DNA from: Sulfurospirillaceae bacterium
GTDB taxonomy: Bacteria > Campylobacterota > Campylobacteria > Campylobacterales > Sulfurospirillaceae
Length of the DNA: 64,000 nucleotides
Reading direction: 5' to 3'
Assembly: GCA_028684065.1 (NCBI GenBank)
Contig: JAQUGO010000001.1
Coordinates: forward strand, 124,001 to 188,000
Shown: positions 56,092 to 64,000 of the stretch, in pieces
Numbering within the stretch: the first letter of the stretch is position 1
How the letters are laid out: every line of letters begins with the position of its first letter
Translations under genes and position numbers: made by a program
The notes under the pieces: model-generated
Seen by the model: only the letters and a program-made list of their open reading frames with translations
What the model was told of the DNA's origin: nothing
Database searches by the model: none

Positions 56092-57009
56092 CTATTTGAC
56101 ATCCGAAAATATAGTACCAAGACCTCCAGCAATTCCTTCGATACTATGTTTTAAATCGGCAGGGATAAAGACCACTTTGCTATTTGGAGAATGACTCAGT
56201 GCCCCGACACTATCAATGTAACGTTGGGCTAAAAGATAACTTGAGGCATCACCGTGTTTTAGTTCCGATGCAATAGCTTGCATAGATTCCTTATCACCAT
56301 TAGCAAGTGTGACTTTAGCTTCTGCTTCTTTACGAGACGCGAGTAATTTTCCCTCAGCCTCAAGAACCATTGACTCTTTTAAGCCCTCTGCTTTGGTAAT
56401 TGCAGCCTGCTTTTCACCTTCTGCTTTCATAATCAATGCTTTTTTTTCACGTTCTGCTGCGGCTTGTTTTTCCATCGCATCTTGAAGTTTATCACTTGGT
56501 TTTATATCTTGTACCTCAACTGCCGTCAACGAAAGACCCCATTGCGCTAAATGGTCACCAATTTTTTCTGAAATGGCAGCTTTAATGCGTTCTCGTCCGG
56601 AAAGAGACTCATCCAACGTCGTATTACCAATGACTGAGCGAAGTGTTGTAGAAGCCATATTGGCAACAGCAAGTTCAAAATTATCAATCGAATAAAGAGC
56701 TTTTTGAGGGTCACTTATTTTGTAAAAAACGACGGCGCTAATGATAACAACGGCATTGTCTTTGGTGATGACTTCTTGCGCTTTCATCTGCTGAATAAGC
56801 TCTTTTGTATTGAGCCTGCTTTGCACTTTATCAAGCACGGGAATTAAAAAATTAAGACCTGGTTTTAAAACGGTGTGAAATTTTCCCAATCGCTCAACGA
56901 CCCACTCTTCCCCTTGTGGTACAATACGCACCATTTGGTAAAGCAGATAAGCTCCTGCTAACAGTAAAATGACAAAAAATGACAAACTCAAATCAATTGA
57001 ACTATGCAT
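56092..57009 (-). CDS. SPFH/stomatin-like membrane protein (QmcA type)
   Basis: 305 residues. One N-terminal membrane segment (LSFFVILLLAGAYLLYQMVRI) precedes a Band-7 domain: VPQGEEWVVERLGKFHTVLKPGLNFLIPVLDKV, then VITKDNAVVIISAVVFYKI and VIGNTTLDESLSGRERI. An alanine/glutamate-rich coiled coil follows (about 185-250). It is a membrane-microdomain organiser. It follows an NfeD gene by 14 nt, the usual partner arrangement. GGAG lies 6 nt before the ATG. Confidence 0.92.
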   Translation of the reverse strand: MHSSIDLSLSFFVILLLAGAYLLYQMVRIVPQGEEWVVERLGKFHTVLKPGLNFLIPVLDKVQSRLNTKELIQQMKAQEVITKDNAVVIISAVVFYKISDPQKALYSIDNFELAVANMASTTLRSVIGNTTLDESLSGRERIKAAISEKIGDHLAQWGLSLTAVEVQDIKPSDKLQDAMEKQAAAEREKKALIMKAEGEKQAAITKAEGLKESMVLEAEGKLLASRKEAEAKVTLANGDKESMQAIASELKHGDASSYLLAQRYIDSVGALSHSPNSKVVFIPADLKHSIEGIAGGLGTIFSDVK

Positions 57010-57023
57010 TAATAACTCCTTTT

Positions 57024-57461
57024 TTATATTTTTTTAACAATAAGATGTGAGCCAGCAATAGCAACAACTTCAATGGGTGTACCAACATCTATATTGTCTT
57101 CGCTATTTGAAACAGCAGGCCATTTACTACTTCCAAGAACAGGGACATGTAACTTTACACTTCCCATTTCATCTTCCGATAAAAGCTCTGTCACTTTACC
57201 TTTAACACCTATAAATTCATCTGATTGACCAATTTTACTGGCAGGTGTTTCACCCATTTTTTGGCGTTTAAAGACAAATGCACCCACAAACATACCCACC
57301 AAAGCGATAATAATCTGTACAGTAAAAGAATCTTCTAAAAGATACGAAGCCAATGCTGAGCCTAAAAAGCCTATTCCGAGAAAACCTGCAAAAAAAGTAG
57401 GACTTGAGACTTCAAAGACAATGGCTAAAATGCCTAAAATCGCCCAAAAATACCATACCAT
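57024..57461 (-). CDS. NfeD-family membrane protein
   Basis: 145 residues. Three or so membrane segments (about 1-65; WAILGILAIVFEVSSPTFFAGFLGIGFLGSALASYLL) are followed by the OB-fold C-terminal domain (GVKGKVTELLSEDEMGSVKLHVP, IDVGTPIEVVAIAGSHLIVK). Short NfeD proteins accompany SPFH proteins. AGGAGG lies upstream of the ATG. It is the first gene of the pair. Confidence 0.9.
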   Translation of the reverse strand: MVWYFWAILGILAIVFEVSSPTFFAGFLGIGFLGSALASYLLEDSFTVQIIIALVGMFVGAFVFKRQKMGETPASKIGQSDEFIGVKGKVTELLSEDEMGSVKLHVPVLGSSKWPAVSNSEDNIDVGTPIEVVAIAGSHLIVKKI

Positions 57462-57595
57462 ATTGTCCTCCTAGGGCATATCATTGTATATATCATAGCT
57501 TTTTTTTGTTTGCACCTACGTAAAATCATCTCTTTGACTTCGTTTAGTGCAATACTGCGTTATAATGGTTTCATTACTTCACTAAAGGGCTCGTT

Positions 57596-58381
57596 ATGAA
57601 AGATATTAGTATCGAAAAACGTATCGTTGTACTTATTGATGCAGACAATGCCCAACAAAGCAAGATTGAGCTCATATTAGCGGAACTCTCAACCCATGGA
57701 CGGATGATTGTCAAACGTGCTTATGGTGATTGGTCAAGTAGTTATCTCAAAAACTGGAAAGAAACACTCAATGAATTGGCGGTACAACCTATTCAACAAT
57801 TCGCTTATACCGTTGGAAAAAATTCTACCGATGCTTCGATGATTATTGATGCAATGGATTTACTCTATACTCAAAAGTTTGATGCCTTCGCTTTAGTATC
57901 GAGCGATAGTGACTTTACTAAACTTGCCTCTCGCTTAAAAGAATCAGAGATTTTTGTTTTTGGTTTTGGCGAACATAAAACACCTATTTCATTTCGTAAT
58001 GCATGTGATGACTTTATTTTTACCGAAAATCTTAAATTTAACACTGAAATATCGGAAGAAGAACCTGAAATTAAAGCAGACAAAGAATCTCATGAAAATG
58101 TCTTTAAAGACTTAGCCATTACCTTACATGTAGGCTGGGAAAAAACACAGGATGATGAAGGTTGGGCCAGTGTTTCTGCTGCTGGTGCGTTCATCAAACG
58201 CCAATATCCTGACTTTGATCCACGAACCTATGGCTCCAGTAAACTGACAACACTTTTAGCAAAACTGAACCATCTTTTTGAGATGAAACGCTATCCAGGC
58301 AAAGGTACAACAACCTTGGTAGATTATCGCCCTATTGAGAAAAAAAGTGCACCTCAAAAAATGACTAAGAAAAAAGTCTAA
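57596..58381 (+). CDS. NYN-domain ribonuclease-like protein with OST-HTH/LOTUS domain
   Basis: 261 residues. The NYN domain (about 8-145) has the conserved aspartates in VVLIDADNAQ, STDASMIIDAMDLLY and ALVSSDSDFTKLASRL. The C-terminal part (about 165-250) fits an OST-HTH/LOTUS RNA-binding domain (WASVSAAGAFIKRQYPDFDPRTYG, LTTLLAKLNHLFEMKR). This arrangement (LabA-like) suggests an RNA nuclease with its own RNA-binding module. The target is unknown. The M23 peptidase gene follows by 12 nt. Confidence 0.88.
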   Translation: MKDISIEKRIVVLIDADNAQQSKIELILAELSTHGRMIVKRAYGDWSSSYLKNWKETLNELAVQPIQQFAYTVGKNSTDASMIIDAMDLLYTQKFDAFALVSSDSDFTKLASRLKESEIFVFGFGEHKTPISFRNACDDFIFTENLKFNTEISEEEPEIKADKESHENVFKDLAITLHVGWEKTQDDEGWASVSAAGAFIKRQYPDFDPRTYGSSKLTTLLAKLNHLFEMKRYPGKGTTTLVDYRPIEKKSAPQKMTKKKV

Positions 58382-58393
58382 GTACCACAATCT

Positions 58394-59203
58394 ATGCGAA
58401 CTTTAGTCATTCTATTTTTCACTACATTATCACTATTCGCTTATGATGCGACCAATGGTACAGTGCTCTTGCTTGAGTTCAATGCATCTCAGAGTATCTC
58501 ACTGTCTAAAAATGGTATCACTATTCCACTCTTGAAACACCCTAATGATGTACAAAAAAAGATTGCTTTTATTGCTATACCTTATCGTCAAGACCAACCC
58601 ATAGAACTTCTTTATACAACAACGCAAGGTAGCCAAAAATTATCGTTGCATGTCAAACAAGGTGATTACAAAAAAGAAATCCTTAGTGTAGAACCCTCAA
58701 AAGTCTCACCCCCAAAAGAGGCTTTAGCGCAAATTAAAAAAGAAGCCCAAGAGGCCGCTAAAATCTACCAAACCTTTACGCCTAAACGCTACTGGACAAC
58801 ACCTTTTGCTATTCCTTTACAAAGTACGATCACCAGTGATTATGGTAATGCCCGTATTTTCAACGATACCCTTCAAAGCTATCACTCTGGAACTGATTTT
58901 AGGGCAAGTAGTGGAACACCTATTGTGGCCGCCAATGATGGTATTGTTGTTTTAGCAAAGACACGTTACTATGCTGGAGGCTCTATTGTCATAGACCATG
59001 GAGAAGGCCTTTACAGTGTCTATTATCATTTAAGTTCACTTTCATTACATGTAGGTGATAATGTTAAGCAAGGCGATATAGTGGGATTAAGTGGCTCTAC
59101 AGGACGTGTTACAGGACCTCATTTACATTTTGGGTTTATGGTACAAGGAATTCCTATTGACCCCCTTGATTTTATAGACAAAATAAATACTCTTTTTGAA
59201 TAA
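58394..59203 (+). CDS. M23-family (LytM-type) metallopeptidase
   Basis: 269 residues with a signal peptide (MRTLVILFFTTLSLFA). The catalytic domain (about 145-265) shows the zinc ligands HSGTDF and HLHFG and the loop STGRVTGPH, all intact. It is expected to cut peptidoglycan cross-links in the periplasm. The N-terminal 120 residues form a beta-rich region of the type seen in Csd/Pgp cell-shape proteins of Campylobacterota, so a cell-shape role is possible. Confidence 0.9.
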   Translation: MRTLVILFFTTLSLFAYDATNGTVLLLEFNASQSISLSKNGITIPLLKHPNDVQKKIAFIAIPYRQDQPIELLYTTTQGSQKLSLHVKQGDYKKEILSVEPSKVSPPKEALAQIKKEAQEAAKIYQTFTPKRYWTTPFAIPLQSTITSDYGNARIFNDTLQSYHSGTDFRASSGTPIVAANDGIVVLAKTRYYAGGSIVIDHGEGLYSVYYHLSSLSLHVGDNVKQGDIVGLSGSTGRVTGPHLHFGFMVQGIPIDPLDFIDKINTLFE

Positions 59204-59214
59204 GGAACTAGGCT

Positions 59215-59622
59215 ATGAACTCTAAAACATGGTACGCCAATTTTACGAAAAAATTTGCAAAATTAACAGGTAAATCCCTGACCTTTGTTTTATCTATCCT
59301 TTTGATTGTTGTATGGCTTATCAGTGGACCATTTTTTAATTTTAGCGATACATGGCAATTAGTTATTAACACATCTACGACTATCATTACCTTTATCATG
59401 GTTTTTTTAATACAAAATACTCAAAACAGAGACACCGAAGCCATACAAGTCAAATTAGATGAATTGATTCGTGCGACCAAAGGGGCACACAACGCTTTAT
59501 TAGATCTTGAAGAATTAGAAGAAGATCAAATTGATTTGTTTAGAGAAAAATATGAAACCCTTGCTACCAAAGCAAGGGAGCAACTCACACGAGGTGAGGA
59601 AGACACAGATATACCAAGTTAA
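59215..59622 (+). CDS. Low-affinity iron permease family protein
   Basis: 135 residues with two membrane segments (about 18-35 and 55-72). WYANFTKKFAKLTGKS, WLISGPFFNFSDTWQLVINTSTTIITFIMVFLIQNTQNRDTEAIQVKLDEL matches PF04120, a family named after yeast Fet4 although the bacterial function is not established. The C-terminal part is acidic and cytoplasmic. It ends 3 nt from the stop of the convergent META gene. Confidence 0.85.
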   Translation: MNSKTWYANFTKKFAKLTGKSLTFVLSILLIVVWLISGPFFNFSDTWQLVINTSTTIITFIMVFLIQNTQNRDTEAIQVKLDELIRATKGAHNALLDLEELEEDQIDLFREKYETLATKAREQLTRGEEDTDIPS

Positions 59623-59625
59623 TAT

Positions 59626-60138
59626 TTAGTCCAATTTCTCAAAAGTCGCAATTGTCTTATTGCCCTTATCATAAAAAAGTAAAACACCTTCCTGAATGGT
59701 ATAACTTTTGACCTCTGAGAGCATCTTCAAAAACTCCGCTTCAAGCGCAAGATTTGGACATGCTCTCTTTGTTGAAGCAACCATTGGAAACTCTACTGAA
59801 TTTTGAATTCCCAATATATAATTGCCAAATAAAATATTGCATCCACCAAAACCTTGCAAACGGCTATTATCCAATTTGAGTTTAATATAAGGCTTGCTTT
59901 CTTGTACCATAATGGCTTTGCCATTGATACCAATCACTTGCCACTGCACTTCTTGAAAATTCATTTCCAAAGGTTCTGAACTATTCGTTTCATTGAGGAC
60001 CTGACCTTCGACTTCTTCTGTGATTTGAAGTGACACATTATTTTCAGCAGTTTCGTGTGGTATTTGAGTTGAGGAACACCCTGCCATTACCCCTAAAATT
60101 ATCATTGCAATGACGTAATTATATATTTTCATTAACAT
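59626..60138 (-). CDS. META-domain lipoprotein
   Basis: 170 residues. The signal peptide ends in a lipobox (VMAGCSS, cysteine near residue 21). A META/HslJ-like domain follows (VQWQVIGINGKAIMVQESKPYIKLKLDNSRLQGFGGCNILFGNY, then MVASTKRACPNLALEAEFLKML). Such proteins are linked to envelope stress tolerance; the precise role is unknown. GAGGA precedes the first ATG. A TACATGTA copy lies just upstream, before the antiporter stop. Confidence 0.85.
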   Translation of the reverse strand: MLMKIYNYVIAMIILGVMAGCSSTQIPHETAENNVSLQITEEVEGQVLNETNSSEPLEMNFQEVQWQVIGINGKAIMVQESKPYIKLKLDNSRLQGFGGCNILFGNYILGIQNSVEFPMVASTKRACPNLALEAEFLKMLSEVKSYTIQEGVLLFYDKGNKTIATFEKLD

Positions 60139-60163
60139 TTATCCTCTACATGTAAAGTCATGA

Positions 60164-61855
60164 CTATGTGGTTATCTCACGCACTAAGTCATAATTATTT
60201 TTTCGCAAAGAGTCCAATAAAGCTGTAATATCATCATTCATCACACCCAAAAGACTTAAGGCTTCAGCTCCTGATTGGAGGCTACTTTCCAAAGTTTCAG
60301 CAATAACCCAACTTGAGCCTGCTAAAAGCAACTTATCCATCGTTTTAATATCCAAAGCACGTGCCAATATTTTAATCTGGGGGTAATACTCTTTAATATG
60401 CTTAACAACCTTAATCGCATTAGCACTATGATCGATGGAGACAATAATCATAGAGGCTTGCTCAAGATGAATAGAATTTAAAAGCTTAAGTTCTGTGATA
60501 TCACCAAAATAGACAGGTAGCCCTGCTCTACGTCCAGCTGTTACTTCATTGGGATTAATATCAAAAACAATAAAAGGAATTGCGTTATTCTTTAGCATAT
60601 GAGCAATTACTTTACCCGTATTCCCATATCCAGCTATCACTACTTTTTGAAGATCATTGACTTCATTAGATGTACCAAGCATAAACGCCGATGTATTTGA
60701 AAATTTTTGTGATAAGTTGCATCCAATGGTATACAGAATGGGTGTCAATAGCATACTAATAGAGATAACACCAATCCCAACAACAAACAGCTGATCATCT
60801 ATAATATGCAGAGCTTTTGCGCCGCCAAACAGAACAAAGCCAAACTCACCACTTTGATTGAGTAAAAAAGAAAGTTTTAAAGCATTGTCTTTTTGTGCGC
60901 CAAATAGGAGCATTAACCCAAATACAATAACAGTTTTTAACACAATAATGACAACAATATGTTCAGCAAAAAGCCATGGAGAAGTCATAATGGCTTTAAA
61001 ATCAATTGACATACCAACTGCAATGAAAAAAAGGCTCATTAAGATGCCTTTAAAGGGCTCTATACTTGCTTCGATTTGAAAACTATAACGCGATGTAGAA
61101 AGAAACATTCCCATGAGAAATGCCCCTAAAGCCATCGACAATCCTGCATTTTCCATCAGAAAGGCTGCTAAAACAACACTTAAAAGTGTAATCGTTAAAA
61201 AAGCATCTTTATTACGCTGTTTAGCAACCTTATCAAGTGCTTTAGGAATGATATAACGACCAAAAGTAATCAATAAAACGAACATCAAAATAACCGTTAG
61301 TATCTGCTCGAGCCATGAAGAATTACCAGTTCCTGTTGTTTCGGCAAGTAACGGTACAATAGCTAAAAGAGGAACAACCGCTAAATCTTGAAGCAATAAA
61401 ATAGCAAAAGCATTTTTACCGTGCTCACTTGAAAGTTCACCTTTTTCTTGTAATAATTGCATCACAAAGGCAGTTGATGAAAGCGCAAGTGTAAAGCCTA
61501 AAAGCATTGCAACACTGAGTTTATCAATATAAAAACTCATGTAAAAGCCTAAAATAACACCTGAGACAATGACTTGCAATGAGCCCAGCCCAAACACTTC
61601 TTTTCTCATGGACCAAAGTTTCGAAGGCTGTATTTCTAATCCAATAACGAACATTAAAAAAACAACACCAAATTCCGTAAAATGCCGTAATATTTCCACT
61701 TCACTTGTTACAATGGGGCCAGGTGTATAAGGTCCAAGAATAATACCTGTAATCAGAAGCCCCAAAATGGAGCCTAATCCTATTCTTTTTGAAATCGTCA
61801 CCATAACAGCAGTAACTGATAAAATTAAAAGCGATGATAAAAGAATAAAATCCAT
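60164..61855 (-). CDS. CPA2-family cation/proton antiporter with TrkA-N domain (KefB/YbaL-like)
   Basis: 563 residues. Twelve to thirteen membrane segments (about 1-385) include the ion-site block ALSSTAFVMQLLQEKGELSSEHGKNAFAILLLQDLAVVPLLAIVPL. The RCK/TrkA-N domain (about 400-520) has the nucleotide-binding loop VVIAGYGNTGKVIAHML. It probably moves potassium or sodium against protons under control of a bound nucleotide. It is followed by the META lipoprotein gene on the same strand. Confidence 0.9.
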   Translation of the reverse strand: MDFILLSSLLILSVTAVMVTISKRIGLGSILGLLITGIILGPYTPGPIVTSEVEILRHFTEFGVVFLMFVIGLEIQPSKLWSMRKEVFGLGSLQVIVSGVILGFYMSFYIDKLSVAMLLGFTLALSSTAFVMQLLQEKGELSSEHGKNAFAILLLQDLAVVPLLAIVPLLAETTGTGNSSWLEQILTVILMFVLLITFGRYIIPKALDKVAKQRNKDAFLTITLLSVVLAAFLMENAGLSMALGAFLMGMFLSTSRYSFQIEASIEPFKGILMSLFFIAVGMSIDFKAIMTSPWLFAEHIVVIIVLKTVIVFGLMLLFGAQKDNALKLSFLLNQSGEFGFVLFGGAKALHIIDDQLFVVGIGVISISMLLTPILYTIGCNLSQKFSNTSAFMLGTSNEVNDLQKVVIAGYGNTGKVIAHMLKNNAIPFIVFDINPNEVTAGRRAGLPVYFGDITELKLLNSIHLEQASMIIVSIDHSANAIKVVKHIKEYYPQIKILARALDIKTMDKLLLAGSSWVIAETLESSLQSGAEALSLLGVMNDDITALLDSLRKNNYDLVREITT

Positions 61856-61879
61856 CTATGCACCTTTACATATTCAAAA

Positions 61880-62902
61880 TTAAACAATAATCTCTTGATG
61901 AATATTAAGCCCAAAACCTGCCAAACCAACATACTCTTTACCTTGATTTGTAGATAGAAGATTGATATTTTCTATCCCTAGTTTTTTAAGTATTTGTGCT
62001 CCAACACCAAATTCACGAATCTCTTGATTTGAAGAATATTCACTATCAATAAAAACCAAAACACCATTATTCATTTTTAAATACTCAATGGCATGCAATA
62101 AACTTTGAAATTTTTGATCATTCGCTAAAAGCACATTATCAGGGCTAATATGATGAAATTTAACGGCACTGGTTTTTTCAATCGTCCCAAAAGCATAAAC
62201 AATATGATGATTACCTTCGTGGTCAACCATATCTATTTTCCGAGCGTCTGCTCCAAAAAATGAAACGTTAGACGACATGACTTCACGAACCAATGATTCA
62301 TTTTGCATACGGTATGCCACAATATCAGAAATATAAACAATATTAATTCCATGTTTTTTACAAAATAAGTCCAAGTCGTCACGGCGTGCCATGTGACCAT
62401 CTTCTTTCATGACTTCACAAATAATGGCAACTTCATATAAACCAGCCATACGACAAAGGTCTACAGAACCTTCTGTATGTCCCGTACGAACAAGCGTTCC
62501 ACCTTTACGTGCAATTAATGGAAAAATATGACCAGGTTTAACAAGCTCTTCAGGTCGGCTCATGGTATCAGCTAATATTTTGATGGTAATATCTCTTTCA
62601 TACGCTGAAATACCTGTAGAGCAAACACGCGCGTCCACCGAAACAGTGAAAGCTGTTTCATGTTGTGAATCGTTATTGCTCACCATGGGATTTAAATTTA
62701 AACGCTTTGCTATCTCTTCTGTTAAAGGAGCACAAATCAATCCCTTAGCTTCTGAAGCCATAAAATTAACTTTTTCAGGTGTAGTAAAGGTTGCCGCATA
62801 AACTAAATCGCCTTCATTTTCTCTATCTTCATCATCCACCATCATAACCATTTTGCCATACTTGATATCTTCAATTGCTTGTTTCACTCTTTGGATCGGC
62901 AT
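61880..62902 (-). CDS. ribBA: RibBA: DHBP synthase with GTP cyclohydrolase II-like C-terminus
   Basis: 340 residues from ATG 62902 (the frame extends upstream without a better start). The RibB half has MVMMVDDEDRENEGDLVYAA and GHIFPLIARKGGTLVRTGHTEGSVDL, all catalytic residues visible. The C-terminal half (about 205-340) resembles RibA but lacks its zinc cysteines (no C-x10-C-x-C), as in the homologues of other Campylobacterota, so cyclohydrolase activity is doubtful. It makes the four-carbon precursor of riboflavin. Confidence 0.9.
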   Translation of the reverse strand: MPIQRVKQAIEDIKYGKMVMMVDDEDRENEGDLVYAATFTTPEKVNFMASEAKGLICAPLTEEIAKRLNLNPMVSNNDSQHETAFTVSVDARVCSTGISAYERDITIKILADTMSRPEELVKPGHIFPLIARKGGTLVRTGHTEGSVDLCRMAGLYEVAIICEVMKEDGHMARRDDLDLFCKKHGINIVYISDIVAYRMQNESLVREVMSSNVSFFGADARKIDMVDHEGNHHIVYAFGTIEKTSAVKFHHISPDNVLLANDQKFQSLLHAIEYLKMNNGVLVFIDSEYSSNQEIREFGVGAQILKKLGIENINLLSTNQGKEYVGLAGFGLNIHQEIIV

Positions 62903-62942
62903 CGTGTCCCCCAATGTTTTTTTGAAGTATACAAAATTACCC

Positions 62943-62971
62943 TTGACAAACAAATTAAAAATCACTATAAT
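62943..62971 (+). promoter_or_regulatory. Consensus sigma-70 promoter of the tRNA operon
   Basis: TTGACA at 62943-62948 and TATAAT at 62966-62971 with a 17-nt spacer. It precedes the initiator tRNA gene by about 55 nt and overlaps the upstream region of the divergent ribBA gene. Confidence 0.88.
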
Positions 62972-63026
62972 TTCACCTCACTTAAGGGCTTGTTCCAGTC
63001 ATTAAGAACTAGATTTTCTTTAATAT

Positions 63027-63102
<76 letters not shown>

Positions 63103-63121
63103 ATTTATTTCTAAATCTTCT

Positions 63122-63196
63122 TGGGGATTCGCCAAGCGGTAAGGCATCACGTTTTGGTCGTGACATCCACAGGTTCGAATCCTGTATCCCCATCCA
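63122..63196 (+). tRNA. tRNA-Gln (TTG anticodon)
   Basis: Cloverleaf with acceptor TGGGGAT/ATCCCCA, anticodon loop GTTTTGGTC, T-arm GGTTCGAATCC and encoded CCA. It follows the initiator tRNA by 19 nt in the same transcript. Confidence 0.95.
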
Positions 63197-63384
63197 CCCT
63201 CTTTTAAAATCATATTTTTAAGCTATTTTGTCGGACAAATTACCACTGGAAATAATTTTATCTATTTCTTTTTGATTTTATAGTAATGGTGAAACTTTTT
63301 GCACTTATAGATTGAATTGGCACTTTAAAATAAATCATTAATCGTATATTTACTACTATTTTTATGTATTATACTATTTGGCCC

Positions 63385-63413
63385 TTGACATTATTACTAA
63401 TTAGTAGTATTAT
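63385..63413 (+). promoter_or_regulatory. Promoter and operator of the MarR gene
   Basis: TTGACA at 63385 and TATTAT at 63408 with a 17-nt spacer. Within the spacer lies the perfect 12-bp palindrome TACTAATTAGTA (63395-63406), repeated at 63903-63914 before the next gene. It is a likely MarR binding site. Confidence 0.8.
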
Positions 63414-63430
63414 TCTGCCAGGAGAAGGAA

Positions 63431-63883
63431 ATGAAGATAAAAGCAGATAAAACTTATGGTGATTTTGCTGATAGCGCCATGCGAACGTGGATACAACTTT
63501 TTCGTTCTTTTAATAAAATTAGAGCAAAAGAGACAACATACATTCAAACGTTTGGACTTACTATTAATCAATTTCAAGTTTTAGAAGTACTTTATCATCG
63601 TGGTGATCTCAATGTTGGTGCCATCACAAAATTAACGATGAGCACACCTGGCAATATTACTGTAGTTGTTAGGAATTTAAAAAGAGATGGATACATTCAC
63701 TCTATTTCTGATGAAAACGATAAAAGAGCTTCAATCCTTTCTATTAGCCAAAAAGGGAAAGAAATTATTGAAAAGTTGTTTCCAGGTCATGCCAAAAATT
63801 TTGAAGATTATTTTAAAATGTTTGGAGAAGAAGAATTGGAAACCTTATATGCTTTACTAAGAAAGTTACACAAGTCACAATAG
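63431..63883 (+). CDS. MarR-family transcription regulator
   Basis: 150 residues. The winged helix is in LTINQFQVLEVLYHRGDLNVGAITKLTMSTPGNITVVVRNLKRDGYIHSISDENDKRASILSISQKGKEIIEK, with the DxR wing motif as DENDKRAS. AGGAGAAGG lies before the ATG. A palindrome between its -35 and -10, repeated before the following gene, suggests it represses itself and that gene. Confidence 0.92.
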   Translation: MKIKADKTYGDFADSAMRTWIQLFRSFNKIRAKETTYIQTFGLTINQFQVLEVLYHRGDLNVGAITKLTMSTPGNITVVVRNLKRDGYIHSISDENDKRASILSISQKGKEIIEKLFPGHAKNFEDYFKMFGEEELETLYALLRKLHKSQ

Positions 63884-63902
63884 CTTTTTTTTAGTAAAAT
63901 AC

Positions 63903-63914
63903 TACTAATTAGTA
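63903..63914. promoter_or_regulatory. Second TACTAATTAGTA operator
   Basis: The same perfect 12-bp palindrome as at 63395-63406, here overlapping a TATAAT at 63913-63918 before the last, partial gene. Confidence 0.78.
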
Positions 63915-63932
63915 TAATAACAAGGAATAAAA

Positions 63933-64000
63933 ATGAAATTTTCAACAATAAGTTTAGCCGCACTTTTGGCTACTGGAGCGTTACATGCAGGTGTTTATAA
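63933..64000 (+). CDS. Start of a secreted protein, truncated by the window
   Basis: Only 22 residues are visible: a Sec signal peptide (KFSTISLAALLATGALHAG) followed by VY. AAGGA lies before the ATG. A MarR regulator followed by a YceI-like secreted protein is a common pair, but the visible sequence cannot confirm that family. Confidence 0.7.
   Translation, partial: MKFSTISLAALLATGALHAGVY

Overview
The window is AT-rich DNA from a Campylobacterota (epsilonproteobacterial) organism, most likely Sulfurospirillum or a close relative. The evidence is the codon and base composition, the style of its nif genes, the many Cache and HD-GYP signalling proteins, a RibBA-type riboflavin enzyme, a TRAP transporter with its own two-component system, and a type I-B CRISPR system. 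The genus is an inference.

Layout. 1-9250: the 3' end of a tyrosine (integron-type) recombinase, a D-amino-acid aminotransferase, a NimA-like flavoprotein divergent from a MocR-type regulator, a DMT exporter, an HD-GYP phosphodiesterase, FecR and OmpA-like envelope proteins, a DUF45-type peptidase, a CHAD protein and a broken PAT-type acetyltransferase. 9254-13551 (minus strand): a nitrogen-fixation accessory operon, in transcription order nifX, a DUF269 gene, nifF, nifW, nifZ, a degenerate ferredoxin-like gene, a 2Fe-2S ferredoxin, rpoN and a nifQ-like gene. 13697-22866: genes with no nif link (histidine kinase and response regulator, amidohydrolase with TRAP transporter, peroxiredoxin with TetR regulator, MscS channel).

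22898-37911: the second nif block. nifE, nifN and a Cache-Cache-CheW protein run left. A ferredoxin, a second NifX protein and a flavodiiron protein run right. After two c-di-GMP proteins comes nifB-nifV-(85-aa Cys protein)-LRR protein. Four of the nif transcription units start with the same -24/-12 (sigma-54) element, GGAAC followed by TTGC or a close variant, and a dedicated rpoN lies inside one of the operons. nifHDK and a nifA-type activator are not in the window.

37956-40969: uracil-DNA glycosylase, a lipoprotein, a thioesterase and a SapC-like protein. 41304-53520: a complete type I-B CRISPR-Cas locus (cas6-cas8b-cas7-cas5-cas3-cas4-cas1-cas2) followed by an array that I count as 59 repeats and 58 spacers, with repeat variants arranged in blocks. 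53619-56023: a small module of a TDT-family transporter, a DUF134-NifX fusion regulator and a His-rich NifX-like protein. Three copies of a CATATG-centred palindrome lie in its promoters. 56092-64000: SPFH/NfeD pair, NYN-LOTUS protein, M23 peptidase, small membrane protein, META lipoprotein, CPA2 antiporter, RibBA, initiator tRNA-Met and tRNA-Gln behind a consensus promoter, and a MarR regulator with its operator repeated before the next gene.

A further scattered signal is the palindrome TACATGTA. I count 21 copies, against roughly 2 expected from base composition. It occurs inside genes (coding Leu-His-Val or Thr-Cys-Lys) and as the core of two intergenic terminator-like hairpins.
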